Shown here: positions 43,612 through 52,902 of the stretch, piece after piece
Layout: every line of letters starts with the position of its first letter
Numbering within the stretch: position 1 is the first letter of the stretch
Assembly (NCBI GenBank): GCA_947475245.1
Contig: CANJLW010000025.1
Span: 1-61,055 of the forward strand
Reading direction: 5' to 3'
DNA length: 61,055 nt
DNA from: Acetobacteraceae bacterium
Lineage (GTDB): Bacteria > Pseudomonadota > Alphaproteobacteria > Acetobacterales > Acetobacteraceae
Program-made: the position numbers and the translations under genes
The notes under the pieces: model-generated
The model's database searches: none
What the model saw: only the letters and a program-made list of their open reading frames with translations
Told to the model about the DNA's origin: nothing

Positions 43612-44535
43612 ATGGTGCCGTTAAACGACGATTTCGATGGAACCTGGCCCTTCGCGCCGAGATTTTGCGACGCGCCGGGCTTTCGCATGCACTATATCGA
43701 CGAAGGCGCGGGTCGCCCGGTGCTGCTGCTGCACGGTCAACCGACCTGGGGCTATATCTGGCGACGTTTCGTTACCCCTCTATCGACGGGGCATCGTGTT
43801 ATCGTCCCCGATCACATGGGTTTCGGCAAAAGCGAAACGCCGCCGGACCGCGTGTACACACTCCAAACCCATGTGGAGAATTTGGCGGCGCTGATCGACG
43901 CACTCGATCTCCGCGACATCACGCTGGTCATGCAGGATTGGGGCGGGCCGATCGGCATCGGCTATGCGGTCCGCAACCACGGGCGCATTCACAGCCTGGT
44001 CCTGATGAATACGGTCTGCGGCTATGGCGCCGGCGGCCGACGCGATCTGCCAAACCCCGTCGAAACCCCCTGGTTTCGCTGGGTCGCCGAAGGGCTGACC
44101 ACCGGGCGAACGGAGGCCGTGTTGTCGCACCTTGGCTCCACCATCCTGTCGGTCATGCAGATCGTGGGGTTGGAGCGGTTGGACCGCGTCGATCCCACCA
44201 TGATCCGCGCCTATGCGGCGCCGTTTCCAACCCCGGAATCCTGCAAGGGCGCGATTGAGTTTCCACTCGATGTCGCGCTGGGGCGGATCAAGGACTTCGT
44301 CCGCGCCGGGGCGGCGGGCGTGCCGGCGCTGCGCGACAAGCCGGCTATTCTGATCGAAGGGATGCTCGATCGCGCCATTCCCTCCGCGCTTGCGCTGGCC
44401 GATTTCCGCGGCATCTGGCCGAACGCGCCGGTGATCGAGGTGCCGACCGCCGGCCATTATATTCAGGAGGACGCGCCGGAAACCGTCGTGCCGCTGGTGC
44501 AGGCCTTCCTGGCAATGGCGGCGAACCCGGCCTGA
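43612..44535 (+). CDS. Haloalkane-dehalogenase-type alpha/beta hydrolase
   Basis: 307 aa. The fold landmarks are LLLHGQPTWGYIW near 38-50, the nucleophile elbow VMQD109-W110-GGPIG, where Asp replaces Ser and Trp follows as in haloalkane dehalogenases and fluoroacetate dehalogenase relatives, and the catalytic His in GHYIQEDAPE. Substrate could be a haloalkane, haloacid or epoxide; the DWGG motif favours dehalogenation. It precedes the GlcD-type oxidase by 71 nt on the same strand. Confidence 0.8.
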   Translation: MVPLNDDFDGTWPFAPRFCDAPGFRMHYIDEGAGRPVLLLHGQPTWGYIWRRFVTPLSTGHRVIVPDHMGFGKSETPPDRVYTLQTHVENLAALIDALDLRDITLVMQDWGGPIGIGYAVRNHGRIHSLVLMNTVCGYGAGGRRDLPNPVETPWFRWVAEGLTTGRTEAVLSHLGSTILSVMQIVGLERLDRVDPTMIRAYAAPFPTPESCKGAIEFPLDVALGRIKDFVRAGAAGVPALRDKPAILIEGMLDRAIPSALALADFRGIWPNAPVIEVPTAGHYIQEDAPETVVPLVQAFLAMAANPA

Positions 44536-44606
44536 CCGTCTTGCCAGAGCCTGATCGGCGGTCCAATCCTGTCCGCCGCTCCGTCATCTCCCCGAGGGGA
44601 ACGCCC

Positions 44607-45983
44607 ATGCCAGTCGAAACCGTCATCCAAGCCGCGCGCGCCTTTTTGGGCGATCGGATCACCACCAACGCCGCCCTGCGGGAGCATCATTCGCACGGTC
44701 AGGACACCCAGATACCGGTGCTGCCCGACGCGGTCGCCTTCGTCGAAACCACGGAAGAGGCGGCGCGCTTGCTGGCGCTGTGCAATGGCGAGCATGTGCC
44801 GGTTGTCGCGTGGGGGGGAGGGACGTCGCTGGAGGGTCATGTCACGCCGGTACGTGGCGGCATTACGCTCGATCTGTCGCGCATGACCAATGTGCTGGCC
44901 GTCAGCCAGCCGGACATGGACTGCCGGGTGCAGGCGGGTGTTACGCGGGAGCAGTTGAACACCTATCTGCGCGATTCCGGTCTGTTCTTCCCGGTCGATC
45001 CCGGCACCGCGGCCTGCACCATCGGTGGCATGTGCGCGACGCGGGCTTCCGGCACCAACGCCGTGCGCTATGGCACGATGCGCGAAAACGTCATGGGCCT
45101 GACGGTTGCGATGGCCGATGGGCGCATCATCAAAACCGGTGGGCGGGTGCGGAAATCGTCCACCGGCTATGACCTGACCAGGCTGTTCGTCGGCTCCGAG
45201 GGGACGCTGGGCGTCATCACCGAAATCCAGTTGCGCCTGTTTGGGATACCGGAGGCCATGTCATCCGCCACCTGTCAGTTCCCGACGCTGAAGGACGCGG
45301 TCGAAACGGTGATCGCGATCATGCAACTCGGCGTCCCCGTCGCGCGCATGGAGTTACTGGACGAAGTACAGGTTGCCGCCTGCATCGCGTATTCGAAGCT
45401 GGACGGGCTGGCCCCGCTGCCGACGCTGTTTTTCGAATTCCACGGCACCCCGGCCGGGGTGAAGGAGCAGGCAGAGCAGGCGCAGGAGATTGCGGGCGGG
45501 TTTGATGGCAGCGGGTTTCGCTGGGCCACCGATACCGCCGAACGCAATAAGCTTTGGCAGGCGCGTCACGACGCGCTTTGGGCCTGTCTGGCGTTGAAAC
45601 CGGGGCATCAGGGCATCGCCACCGATGTCATTGTGCCGATCTCATTGCTGAACGACGCGATTCTGGGGGCCAAGGAGGATATCGCGGCGTCCGGCCTGAC
45701 CGCGCCGATCGTCGGTCATGTCGGTGACGGCAATTTCCATACCGTTATTCTGGTCCCGCCCGAACCCGATGGACTGGCTCGGGCCTGGGAACTGGACAAG
45801 AAAATCGTCGCCCGCGCGCTGGCGTTGGGCGGGTCGTGCAGCGGCGAACATGGCGTCGGCATCGGCAAGCGGGAGTTTTTGGAACGCGAACACGGCGCGG
45901 AGGCCCTCGCCGTGATGCGTTCCGTCAAGACGGCCTTCGATCCCAAGGGCATTCTGAACCCCGGGAAGATCTTTCTGAACTGA
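44607..45983 (+). CDS. FAD-linked oxidase, GlcD / D-lactate dehydrogenase type
   Basis: 458-aa flavoprotein from ATG 44607 (GAGGGGA upstream). The PCMH-type FAD domain has VVAWGGGTSLEGHV near 70 and DPGTAACTIGGMCATRASG near 130. The C-terminal cap ends with GHVGDGNFHTV (metal/substrate region) and CSGEHGVGIGKREFL. It oxidises a 2-hydroxy acid such as glycolate or D-lactate. With the upstream hydrolase it could take the hydroxy acid released by dehalogenation of a 2-haloacid (inference). Its stop codon abuts the stop of the convergent protease gene, the two sharing a TGATCA palindrome. Confidence 0.92.
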   Translation: MPVETVIQAARAFLGDRITTNAALREHHSHGQDTQIPVLPDAVAFVETTEEAARLLALCNGEHVPVVAWGGGTSLEGHVTPVRGGITLDLSRMTNVLAVSQPDMDCRVQAGVTREQLNTYLRDSGLFFPVDPGTAACTIGGMCATRASGTNAVRYGTMRENVMGLTVAMADGRIIKTGGRVRKSSTGYDLTRLFVGSEGTLGVITEIQLRLFGIPEAMSSATCQFPTLKDAVETVIAIMQLGVPVARMELLDEVQVAACIAYSKLDGLAPLPTLFFEFHGTPAGVKEQAEQAQEIAGGFDGSGFRWATDTAERNKLWQARHDALWACLALKPGHQGIATDVIVPISLLNDAILGAKEDIAASGLTAPIVGHVGDGNFHTVILVPPEPDGLARAWELDKKIVARALALGGSCSGEHGVGIGKREFLEREHGAEALAVMRSVKTAFDPKGILNPGKIFLN

Positions 45984-48647
45984 TCAGGCGAAGAAGTTGC
46001 TGGTGACCTTGCCGATCCCCAGCAGATCAACGCGGTAATTGGTGGACAGGGTCAGCCAGGTGCCGCCCTTGCCATCCGATGCCTGCGTCGCCAGCGCCGT
46101 GGACACGGTGTTCGCCCCGAAGCCGACGAGTTGGAAGCTGTCGATTCCGACGCGGAAGCCGCTGATCGTATCGATGCCGCCGATCTTGGCGGATTGCACC
46201 TGGATCACGTCGGACTTGCCGCCGATGGTGACGATGTCGCTGCCGGTACCGAGGACGAACGTGGTTTTGCCCGCCCCCGCGACCATCGTCGTGGTCCCGG
46301 TTCCGCCCATCAGCGTGATGATGCCGGTTGCCGTTCCGCCCAGCAACTGTTCCGAGCCTCCGCCGGCGATCAGCACATGGTTGGCATTGCCGCCGGCGGT
46401 CAGAACGTCGCCATTGGTCTGACCATAGAAGGTGGCAAGACCTGTGCCGGCGGTCAGTCGGCTGTTGCCGCCCGTGCCGGCGTAGTACGTGCCGCCGCCG
46501 ATGCCGGATTCAATCAGCACCGTGCCGGTACCGGCATAGACGACGGACGATCCGCTGCCGTTGATGAAGGTCAGTTTGGATCCCTGGGCATACACTGTAT
46601 CGCCGACGGTGCCTGTCGCGGTGATCGTCGCGGTTGCCAGGCCTGCCCAAATCGTATCGCCGCCGCCGGAAGCGATCGTCGCCGTGGAGGCCGCGACGCT
46701 CGACAGCGTCACCTGACTGGCTCCCTTGCCGGTGGAGATCGTGCTGCTGCCCAACCCGCCGAAAATCTTATCGGCGCCGGAGCCTTTCAGGACGGAAACA
46801 CCGTCGCCGCCGGTCAGGGTGCTTCCGCCGGACGTCAGACCGGTCAAGGTCACGGTGCCGGTCGATCCATTGGCGTGCGCGTTGCGCAGGCCGGTGCCGA
46901 CGGTGACGGCCACGCCGTCAATCATCCCGGCGCCGCCGTTCAGGTTGATGGTTGTGGCGAACGGCATTGCGATCAGGTCGATCGTGGTCGCGCCGTTCGG
47001 CGTCACCATCGTCCGCGCGGCGTTGGCCGCGGCCAGGGCGGCGAATTCCGGCGTATAGATTAGCGGCTGCACGACGTTGGCGGCGTCGCCGTAGACCGAA
47101 AGGGTCCAGCTTTTGACGGTGCCCACGGCCTTGCCGTTGATGTCCTGCACCTGCAACGTCCAATTGCCGGCCGACGTCATGCCCCAGAACGCGTTGGACG
47201 TGATCAGGTCGCCCGATACATCCAACCCCCCAGTCAGGTCGCGCCCGTTCACCAGCCCGGTCTGGTTCAGCAGCACCGATTGCGTGCCGTTCGGCGCGAT
47301 CAGGACGATCCTGGAATAGGCGACCGGCAGATAGGTGTCGGTGATCGACACCTGCACATGTTCGATCCGCAGATTGGTTCCCAGCGTCAGCGTGCTGGAT
47401 GCCGTGGCGTTGATGCCGACATTGAACGCGGTGCTTTTGGTGGCACTCGCGCTCATCATGTTTTTGCTGGTGGATTGCAGCGTCCAGGCGCGCGCCAGAT
47501 TGACCGCGACGTTGGCGTCCACGACCCCAAAGCCCAGGTCGTTGGAAAAATGCATCCCCCCGCCGTTCCAGGTCTTCGCGCCGTTGGTTACGAACCCGCT
47601 CGCGCTGGGTGCCGGCGCATAGGCCGAGGCGGCCAGAATTTCCTGTACGTCGCGCCAGCCGAGGGCCGGGTTCACGCTCAGCATCAGCGCCGCGATGGCC
47701 GACACCGTCGGCGCGGAGTACGACGTGCCGCTTTGCGTCCCGGCACCCGATCCACCGGTCAGCGGCACGGCGACGTTGTTGCCGATCGCCGATACCAACA
47801 GCCCGGCACCCCTGGTGGAGTAATACGCCACGGTGCCGTTTACGTCGGTCGCACCGACCGCGATCACGCGGTAATCGGCGGTTATCGGCTGCACCGCCAG
47901 ATCGTTGGCGTTCGTGCGGTCATTCCCGGCCGAGAACACCAGTACGTCGCCCAGCCCGGCCCGACCGTTCTGCACCGCCCATTGGACCGATGCGTACCAG
48001 CTCGCAAAGCTGCTGTTGGTCGGCTGGCCAGAGCCGTAGCCGGTATAGCCCCAGGAGTTATTGACCACCCCGGCGACGGACGCGGCGTATTGTTCGGCCT
48101 GCGCAAAGCTCGCGGTCGTGCCGCTGCCGAAGCTTACCTTGACGCCGACGATCGTCGCATTCGGCGCAATGCCCATGGGGGTGCCATTCGCCCCGGACGC
48201 GCCGATCATTCCTGTTGTCGTGGTGCCGTGAAAGCCGCCCGTCGGCTCTCCGATCGCCGTCGCCGCTCCGCCGGCGAAGCTACGCGACAAGGCGGTGGAG
48301 AAATTCGCATAGGTCGCCGTCGTCGCCGGATCGAACCCGTCGTCGACCACCGCGACGGTGACCCCGGTGCCCGTGGCATATTTCCAGGCCGTCGCGATGT
48401 TACTGCCGTAGATCCGCGTCGTGCCGTAATTATACCCGCTCAACTGCACTTCACTGATCGTACCAGGCACGCTCGGCACGATCACCGCGAGCGGTGCCGT
48501 GGTCGGTTCCTGGGGCGCGACGACGCCAATCGGGGCTTGTACGTTCGGGCGAGCGGTCCATTGGTCCAACAACAGGAACTCGGAGGGGGTGAACACCTCC
48601 AAGGTCGGAATGTCGTCGATACCTGAAATACGCTTAAGCTGAACCAT
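45984..48647 (-). CDS. Kexin-like subtilase with P-domain and repeat-rich C-terminus
   Basis: 887 aa, no signal peptide. The subtilase domain spans about 65-390 with catalytic D102 (VVDDGFD), H140 (GFHGTTTTG), oxyanion N242 (FSAGND) and S309 (GTSYSAP); the DDG motif is kexin-type (S8B). A proprotein-convertase P-domain follows at about 410-515 (IVLIAPNGTQSVLL). Residues about 545-850 are Gly/Thr/Ala-rich beta-roll-like repeats related to RTX or hedgehog-type beta strands, and the C-terminus resembles type I secretion targets. It is therefore probably exported by an ABC-type type I system encoded elsewhere. The region before the start is AT-richer than average. Confidence 0.88.
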   Translation of the reverse strand: MVQLKRISGIDDIPTLEVFTPSEFLLLDQWTARPNVQAPIGVVAPQEPTTAPLAVIVPSVPGTISEVQLSGYNYGTTRIYGSNIATAWKYATGTGVTVAVVDDGFDPATTATYANFSTALSRSFAGGAATAIGEPTGGFHGTTTTGMIGASGANGTPMGIAPNATIVGVKVSFGSGTTASFAQAEQYAASVAGVVNNSWGYTGYGSGQPTNSSFASWYASVQWAVQNGRAGLGDVLVFSAGNDRTNANDLAVQPITADYRVIAVGATDVNGTVAYYSTRGAGLLVSAIGNNVAVPLTGGSGAGTQSGTSYSAPTVSAIAALMLSVNPALGWRDVQEILAASAYAPAPSASGFVTNGAKTWNGGGMHFSNDLGFGVVDANVAVNLARAWTLQSTSKNMMSASATKSTAFNVGINATASSTLTLGTNLRIEHVQVSITDTYLPVAYSRIVLIAPNGTQSVLLNQTGLVNGRDLTGGLDVSGDLITSNAFWGMTSAGNWTLQVQDINGKAVGTVKSWTLSVYGDAANVVQPLIYTPEFAALAAANAARTMVTPNGATTIDLIAMPFATTINLNGGAGMIDGVAVTVGTGLRNAHANGSTGTVTLTGLTSGGSTLTGGDGVSVLKGSGADKIFGGLGSSTISTGKGASQVTLSSVAASTATIASGGGDTIWAGLATATITATGTVGDTVYAQGSKLTFINGSGSSVVYAGTGTVLIESGIGGGTYYAGTGGNSRLTAGTGLATFYGQTNGDVLTAGGNANHVLIAGGGSEQLLGGTATGIITLMGGTGTTTMVAGAGKTTFVLGTGSDIVTIGGKSDVIQVQSAKIGGIDTISGFRVGIDSFQLVGFGANTVSTALATQASDGKGGTWLTLSTNYRVDLLGIGKVTSNFFA

Positions 48648-48821
48648 GTCCGGCGTCCTTACCCGAGATCGATCTCAGGATTACGCGCAGAGTATGAATC
48701 AAAGGTTAAAGAGTCGAGCCGAGGCGTGAACAAAACACACACAGGATACGCTTTGACATCTCCTGTATCGCCAAACGGACAAACGCATTCTTAACTTTGT
48801 TTATTGTCAATCATAATGGAA

Positions 48822-48852
48822 TGCCCGGGCAGGCGACGGCTCCACCCGGGCA
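48822..48852 (-). terminator. Possible terminator after the HMG-CoA-lyase gene
   Basis: Inverted repeat TGCCCGGG (48822-48829) and CCCGGGCA (48845-48852), 10 nt beyond the stop of the minus-strand lyase gene. The loop is about 15 nt, and no strong U-tract follows. Confidence 0.5.
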
Positions 48853-48861
48853 AACCGATTG

Positions 48862-49785
48862 TCAGGCCGCCTTGCGGAAGGTCGGCGGCAGGCCCGCCTT
48901 CGGCATCTGGCCGTGCATCGCTTCGTCGGGCAGGCCGGCGTGCAGCACATCGCGCGATGCCAGCAGCTTCGGGATGTCGATCCCCGTCGTGAAGCCCATG
49001 CTTTCCAGCATGAACACCAAATCCTCGGTCACCACGTTGCCCGACGCGCCGGGCGCATAGGGGCAGCCGCCCAATCCGGCGAGGCAGGAATCGAAGGCGC
49101 GAATGCCTTCTTCCAACCCTGCCAAGGCATTGGCGATCCCCAGGCCGCAGGTGTCATGCAGGTGCAGGCCGTACAAGGCCGAGCCGATTTCCTCCCGCAC
49201 CGCGCGGACGACTTCGCGCACCTGGGCCGGATGGGCATAACCGACCGTGTCGGCCAGCATGATGTGTTCCACGCCGGCACCGACCAGGCCCTTACACATC
49301 GCCACAGTCTGCGCCGTCGTCACCACGCCGTCGATCGAGCACCCAAACGCCGTCGATCCGCCGACGATGATCGGCACATGCCGGTCCTGCGCCTTCATCC
49401 AGTCCATCACGGCGCGCATCACCTCGATCGAATCCGCCGTGGAGCGGTTCAGATTGGCTTTGCTGTGCCCTTCGCTGATGGAAATCGGCATGCTGATCTT
49501 GTGCACCCCGGCATGATACGCGTTCTGCGCCCCGCGCAGATTGGGCGCCAACGCCTGAACGACCAGGCCGGGCACTTCCGCCAGCACGCGCGACACGATT
49601 TCGGGCGTGTCCGACAACTGCGGAATGACGCGCGCCGGGACGTAGCTGCCGACCTCGATCTCCGGCAGGCCCGCGGCCGCCAGCGATTTGATCCAGGCGA
49701 CCTTGTCGTCGGTGCTCATGCGGGTTTTCGCGATTTGCAGCCCGTCGCGCGGACCGACCTCGCAGATGGAAACGAATTCGCTCAT
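48862..49785 (-). CDS. HMG-CoA-lyase-family enzyme
   Basis: 307-aa TIM-barrel lyase. The N-terminal EVGPRDGLQ, the metal-site HLHDTCGLGIANALAG, and the active-site Cys loop GLGGCPYAPGASGNVVTED are all intact. It cleaves 3-hydroxy-3-methylglutaryl-CoA or a close analogue to acetoacetate/acetyl-CoA-type products, the end step of leucine and isoprenoid-acid breakdown. It is last in a four-gene minus operon (dehydrogenase, hydratase, SMP-30 protein, lyase); the start overlaps the SMP-30 stop as ATGA. Confidence 0.93.
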   Translation of the reverse strand: MSEFVSICEVGPRDGLQIAKTRMSTDDKVAWIKSLAAAGLPEIEVGSYVPARVIPQLSDTPEIVSRVLAEVPGLVVQALAPNLRGAQNAYHAGVHKISMPISISEGHSKANLNRSTADSIEVMRAVMDWMKAQDRHVPIIVGGSTAFGCSIDGVVTTAQTVAMCKGLVGAGVEHIMLADTVGYAHPAQVREVVRAVREEIGSALYGLHLHDTCGLGIANALAGLEEGIRAFDSCLAGLGGCPYAPGASGNVVTEDLVFMLESMGFTTGIDIPKLLASRDVLHAGLPDEAMHGQMPKAGLPPTFRKAA

Positions 49786-50669
49786 GGTTGTGGGATCTCC
49801 GCGATCAGAATGCTGCCGGTTTCGGATTCAGTGATGACAAGGCCGCGCCCATCCGGCGTCAGGGCGCAGTTCGTGGTCATGCGTCCCGCGCATGATTGCA
49901 CGCGATACAGCGGCACGCCGAACGGATCGACGATCCAGACACAGCCATGGCCGGGGTTGGAGATATACAGGCGGTCGTGCCGATCCATCGCCAGCCCGTC
50001 CGGCCCGGACTGCCCGGCGGGCACGCGGGCGAAGCACTGCGCTTTCGCGACCACCGCGTCGGGGCGCAACAGAAACCGCCAGACCTCGCACGAACGGGTC
50101 ATCGCCACGTACAGATGAGTCTGCGCCGTATTCAGTACCAACCCGTTCGGGCTCGGTCCCGTGGAGATCAGCCGATCGAGCCGCCCATCCTTATGCAGCC
50201 GCCAAACCCGCCCGCTGGGGTCCTGTAACCCGGTCTGGCCCTGATCGGTAAAGATAACGGACTCATCGGCATGCAGGGTCAGGTCATTCAACCCCTTGAA
50301 GCTCTCGCTCATCACCGTCTGGATAACGGCGGTGATCGCCCCGCTGCCCGGATCGATCCGCACGAGCCCATGACGGTAATCCGCCGCCAGCAACATCCCG
50401 TCGGGCTGCACCTTCAGCCCGTTTGGCCAGCCCGGATACTCCGCGACCTGAGTCCAGGCGCCATCCTCGATCCGGAAAATCCGACCATAGGGGATGTCGA
50501 CAACGTAAAGCCGGCCCAGCGAGTCAAAGCACGGGCCTTCCAGGAAGCAATCCACCGGCTGTCCGGCGCGGTTGGCGTCGGCCCATTCCGAGTGTTCCAA
50601 TCGGCGCAGATGGTCGGGAACCCGCGTCAGTACGCGGGTGGGGATCTCTTGGGGAGGGTTGAACCACAT
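49782..50669 (-). CDS. SMP-30/gluconolactonase-family lactone hydrolase
   Basis: 295 aa from ATG 50669, chosen because a longer frame would run into the upstream gene region and the family start MWFNPPQE is here. A six-bladed propeller with metal ligands in FLEGPCFD, GPSPNGLVLN and GPDGLAMD. It hydrolyses lactones; a lactone made by a Baeyer-Villiger enzyme or dehydrogenase is a possible substrate (inference). Translationally coupled to the lyase gene. Confidence 0.9.
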   Translation of the reverse strand: MWFNPPQEIPTRVLTRVPDHLRRLEHSEWADANRAGQPVDCFLEGPCFDSLGRLYVVDIPYGRIFRIEDGAWTQVAEYPGWPNGLKVQPDGMLLAADYRHGLVRIDPGSGAITAVIQTVMSESFKGLNDLTLHADESVIFTDQGQTGLQDPSGRVWRLHKDGRLDRLISTGPSPNGLVLNTAQTHLYVAMTRSCEVWRFLLRPDAVVAKAQCFARVPAGQSGPDGLAMDRHDRLYISNPGHGCVWIVDPFGVPLYRVQSCAGRMTTNCALTPDGRGLVITESETGSILIAEIPQP

Positions 50670-50731
50670 CGGCGAAAACTGCGGCGAGGCCGACGGAAAC
50701 GCAAGACTCGCTTGCGTTCCGTCGTCGCGGC

Positions 50732-51535
50732 TCAGGATTTCGGCGTGTCGAGGGTCGGCATCCGATAGCGATCGGCCGGATCGTTCCATCCCTTGAACAC
50801 CGGCGCGCGCTTTTCGGCGAACGCCGCGCGCGATTCCATCAGATCGCTTTTCGCGCCGTGATCGTGCAGCAGCGCGGCCAGCTTTTCGTGCTCCGGCCCG
50901 ACCTTCGGCCGCATCTGGCGCATCATGTGCACCGTGTTCACGCGCGATGCCGGCGGCAGGGTCAGCAGGTGACGCGCCATTTCCAGCGCGGTGGGCATCA
51001 GTGCGGCGTCGTCGACGACCTTGTTCAGGAAGCCGATTTCGTAGAAGCGCTGAGCGGAAAACCGGAAGCCCAGCGCCATTTCCATCGCCACGGGATACGA
51101 GACGTTGGCGATATGGCCGTGGTTATAGCCGCCCAGCAGCCAGCGCTTGGCTTCCGACACTTCGAAGATCGCCCCATGCGTTGCCACGCGCAGATCGGTG
51201 CGCTCCACCAGCATGAAGCCTCCGCCCATGGCGAATCCGTTGATCGCCGCGATCACCGGCTTTTCCAGCGCGCCGGTCATGAACGGGTCTTCGCGCGACG
51301 GCCGCCGCCCGCCGGGCGCGCCGTCAACCAGCGATTCCTTCATATCCTCGCCGGCGCAGAACGCCCGCCCGGCACCGGTGAAGATCGCCACTTCCAGAGC
51401 GGCGCTGGTGCGGAAGTCGTTCCAGATGTCCGACAGAGCCGAACGCAATTCGTGGTTCAGCGCGTTCAGGCGTTCCGGGCGGTTCATCCGCACAACCAGA
51501 ATCTGGCCGTGGGTTTCGGTTTCTACGACAGCCAT
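50732..51535 (-). CDS. Enoyl-CoA hydratase/isomerase family protein
   Basis: Crotonase-fold protein of 267 aa from ATG 51535 (AGGAG upstream). It has VVRMNRPERLNALN, the oxyanion loop FCAGEDMKES, and GFAMGGGFMLVERTD. GAGRAFCAGED resembles carnitinyl-CoA dehydratase-like members more than classical crotonase. It sits 16 nt after the acyl-CoA dehydrogenase gene in the same operon. Confidence 0.9.
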   Translation of the reverse strand: MAVVETETHGQILVVRMNRPERLNALNHELRSALSDIWNDFRTSAALEVAIFTGAGRAFCAGEDMKESLVDGAPGGRRPSREDPFMTGALEKPVIAAINGFAMGGGFMLVERTDLRVATHGAIFEVSEAKRWLLGGYNHGHIANVSYPVAMEMALGFRFSAQRFYEIGFLNKVVDDAALMPTALEMARHLLTLPPASRVNTVHMMRQMRPKVGPEHEKLAALLHDHGAKSDLMESRAAFAEKRAPVFKGWNDPADRYRMPTLDTPKS

Positions 51536-51551
51536 GGGCTGCTCCTTTTGT

Positions 51552-52751
51552 TCATGCCGGGCGCATCGTGGGCAAAATTGCCGCCGGGTCCAGGCCCAGT
51601 TCGAAAATTGCCAATTGCGACAGGCAAAAATCCGCCTGCGGCGGTTGAATCGGGGCCAGCGAGCCGTCGCGGAACAATTGCTCGATGCGGGAGCCTTTGA
51701 AGATACCGTGTGCTCCGCCAAGTGTCAGGGCGGTTCGGGTGATCCGGCTGACGGCCTCCCCCACCATATACTTCGCGCGATACAAGGCTGCGTTGGATTC
51801 CGCGGTCGGGCCATGCGTGTCCAGCAGCCAGGCGGATCGATAGGTGGCGAGGCGCGCGGCTTCCAGGTCGGTGTTCATGATCGCGACCTGACGGCGGATG
51901 TCGGGGTGATAGGCGATCGGCTGCGCGTAGCCCGCGGGTTGGCGCCCGTGCACCAGTTTGATCGTCTCGGCATAGGCCGCCGAGGCGACGCCCAGATAGA
52001 CGGCGGTGTAGGACGCCCAGAACCAGCTTCCATAAGCGAACCGCAACGGGCGGATGTCGTCGGTGCGGAACACCATCGCCGAGTCAGGCACCCAACAGGA
52101 ATCCAGCGTCATCGAATCGCTGCGCGTTGCCCGCATGCCGATGGTGTCCCAGTCGCTCGCGACACTGCGACCCGTCGCCCCGCGCGGCACCAGCAGCAGG
52201 GCGGCGGCGAGGGGCGACGTCGCGCCCTCCGGATAGGCCAGCACGCCGGTATAGTCCGCGGCCTCGGCCATGGAGGCGAACATCTTGCGCCCGGTGATCC
52301 GATACCCGTCGCCGTCGCGGACGGCCCGCGTGCCCAACGGGCGTTCCCCGATCAGCGACGTGGTGCTGGGTTCGGAGAAATTGCCCGACATCATCTTCCC
52401 CTGACCGACCACCAGATCGGCGACATGGCGTTTTGTGGCCTCCGTCACCTCGGAGCTGTCGAGCAGGGGATTGACGATCGAACAATGCATGTTGAACGCC
52501 AGCGCGGTGGAAGGGCAGCCCTGTCCCAACGCTTCATAGGCGATTGTGTGTCCCAGCAGGCCCTCCCCCTGGCCGCCCCAGGCGCGCGGGATTGTCAGCG
52601 ACAGGAAGCCTTCGGCGCGGAGGATGTCGTAATTTTCGTTCGGGTGCGACGCGTCGCGGTCGTGCGCCTGGGCGCGGGTCGCGAAGGCCGCCGCGAGTTC
52701 CAGGCAGCGATCGCGTAGACGCGCATGTTCGGCGCTGAGTTGGAAATCCAT
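51552..52751 (-). CDS. Acyl-CoA dehydrogenase
   Basis: 399 aa from ATG 52751. The N-terminal domain has LTIPRAWGGQGEGLLG; the middle domain has FSEPSTTSLIGERPLG, a degenerate TEPGxGS. The C-terminal domain keeps TLGGAHGIFKGSRIEQLFRDG. It resembles the DszC/HpaB-like acyl-CoA dehydrogenase subgroup as well as true dehydrogenases, so flavin-dependent monooxygenation is a possible alternative. First gene of the 48.9-52.8 kb operon and divergent from the TNT gene. Confidence 0.87.
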   Translation of the reverse strand: MDFQLSAEHARLRDRCLELAAAFATRAQAHDRDASHPNENYDILRAEGFLSLTIPRAWGGQGEGLLGHTIAYEALGQGCPSTALAFNMHCSIVNPLLDSSEVTEATKRHVADLVVGQGKMMSGNFSEPSTTSLIGERPLGTRAVRDGDGYRITGRKMFASMAEAADYTGVLAYPEGATSPLAAALLLVPRGATGRSVASDWDTIGMRATRSDSMTLDSCWVPDSAMVFRTDDIRPLRFAYGSWFWASYTAVYLGVASAAYAETIKLVHGRQPAGYAQPIAYHPDIRRQVAIMNTDLEAARLATYRSAWLLDTHGPTAESNAALYRAKYMVGEAVSRITRTALTLGGAHGIFKGSRIEQLFRDGSLAPIQPPQADFCLSQLAIFELGLDPAAILPTMRPA

Positions 52752-52902
52752 GCCCCCGGCCCTTGTCCCTGTCGATGCCCGCATCTTGCGGGCACCGGGC
52801 GGAGGTGTCGAGGCGCGCCGGTCACGCATTATTAACAGTCGTTGCTCTTATCGAGCCGGGTTTGTTGCTGGTATTACGCGCGTATTGAAAAAAGGGGAGG
52901 CG

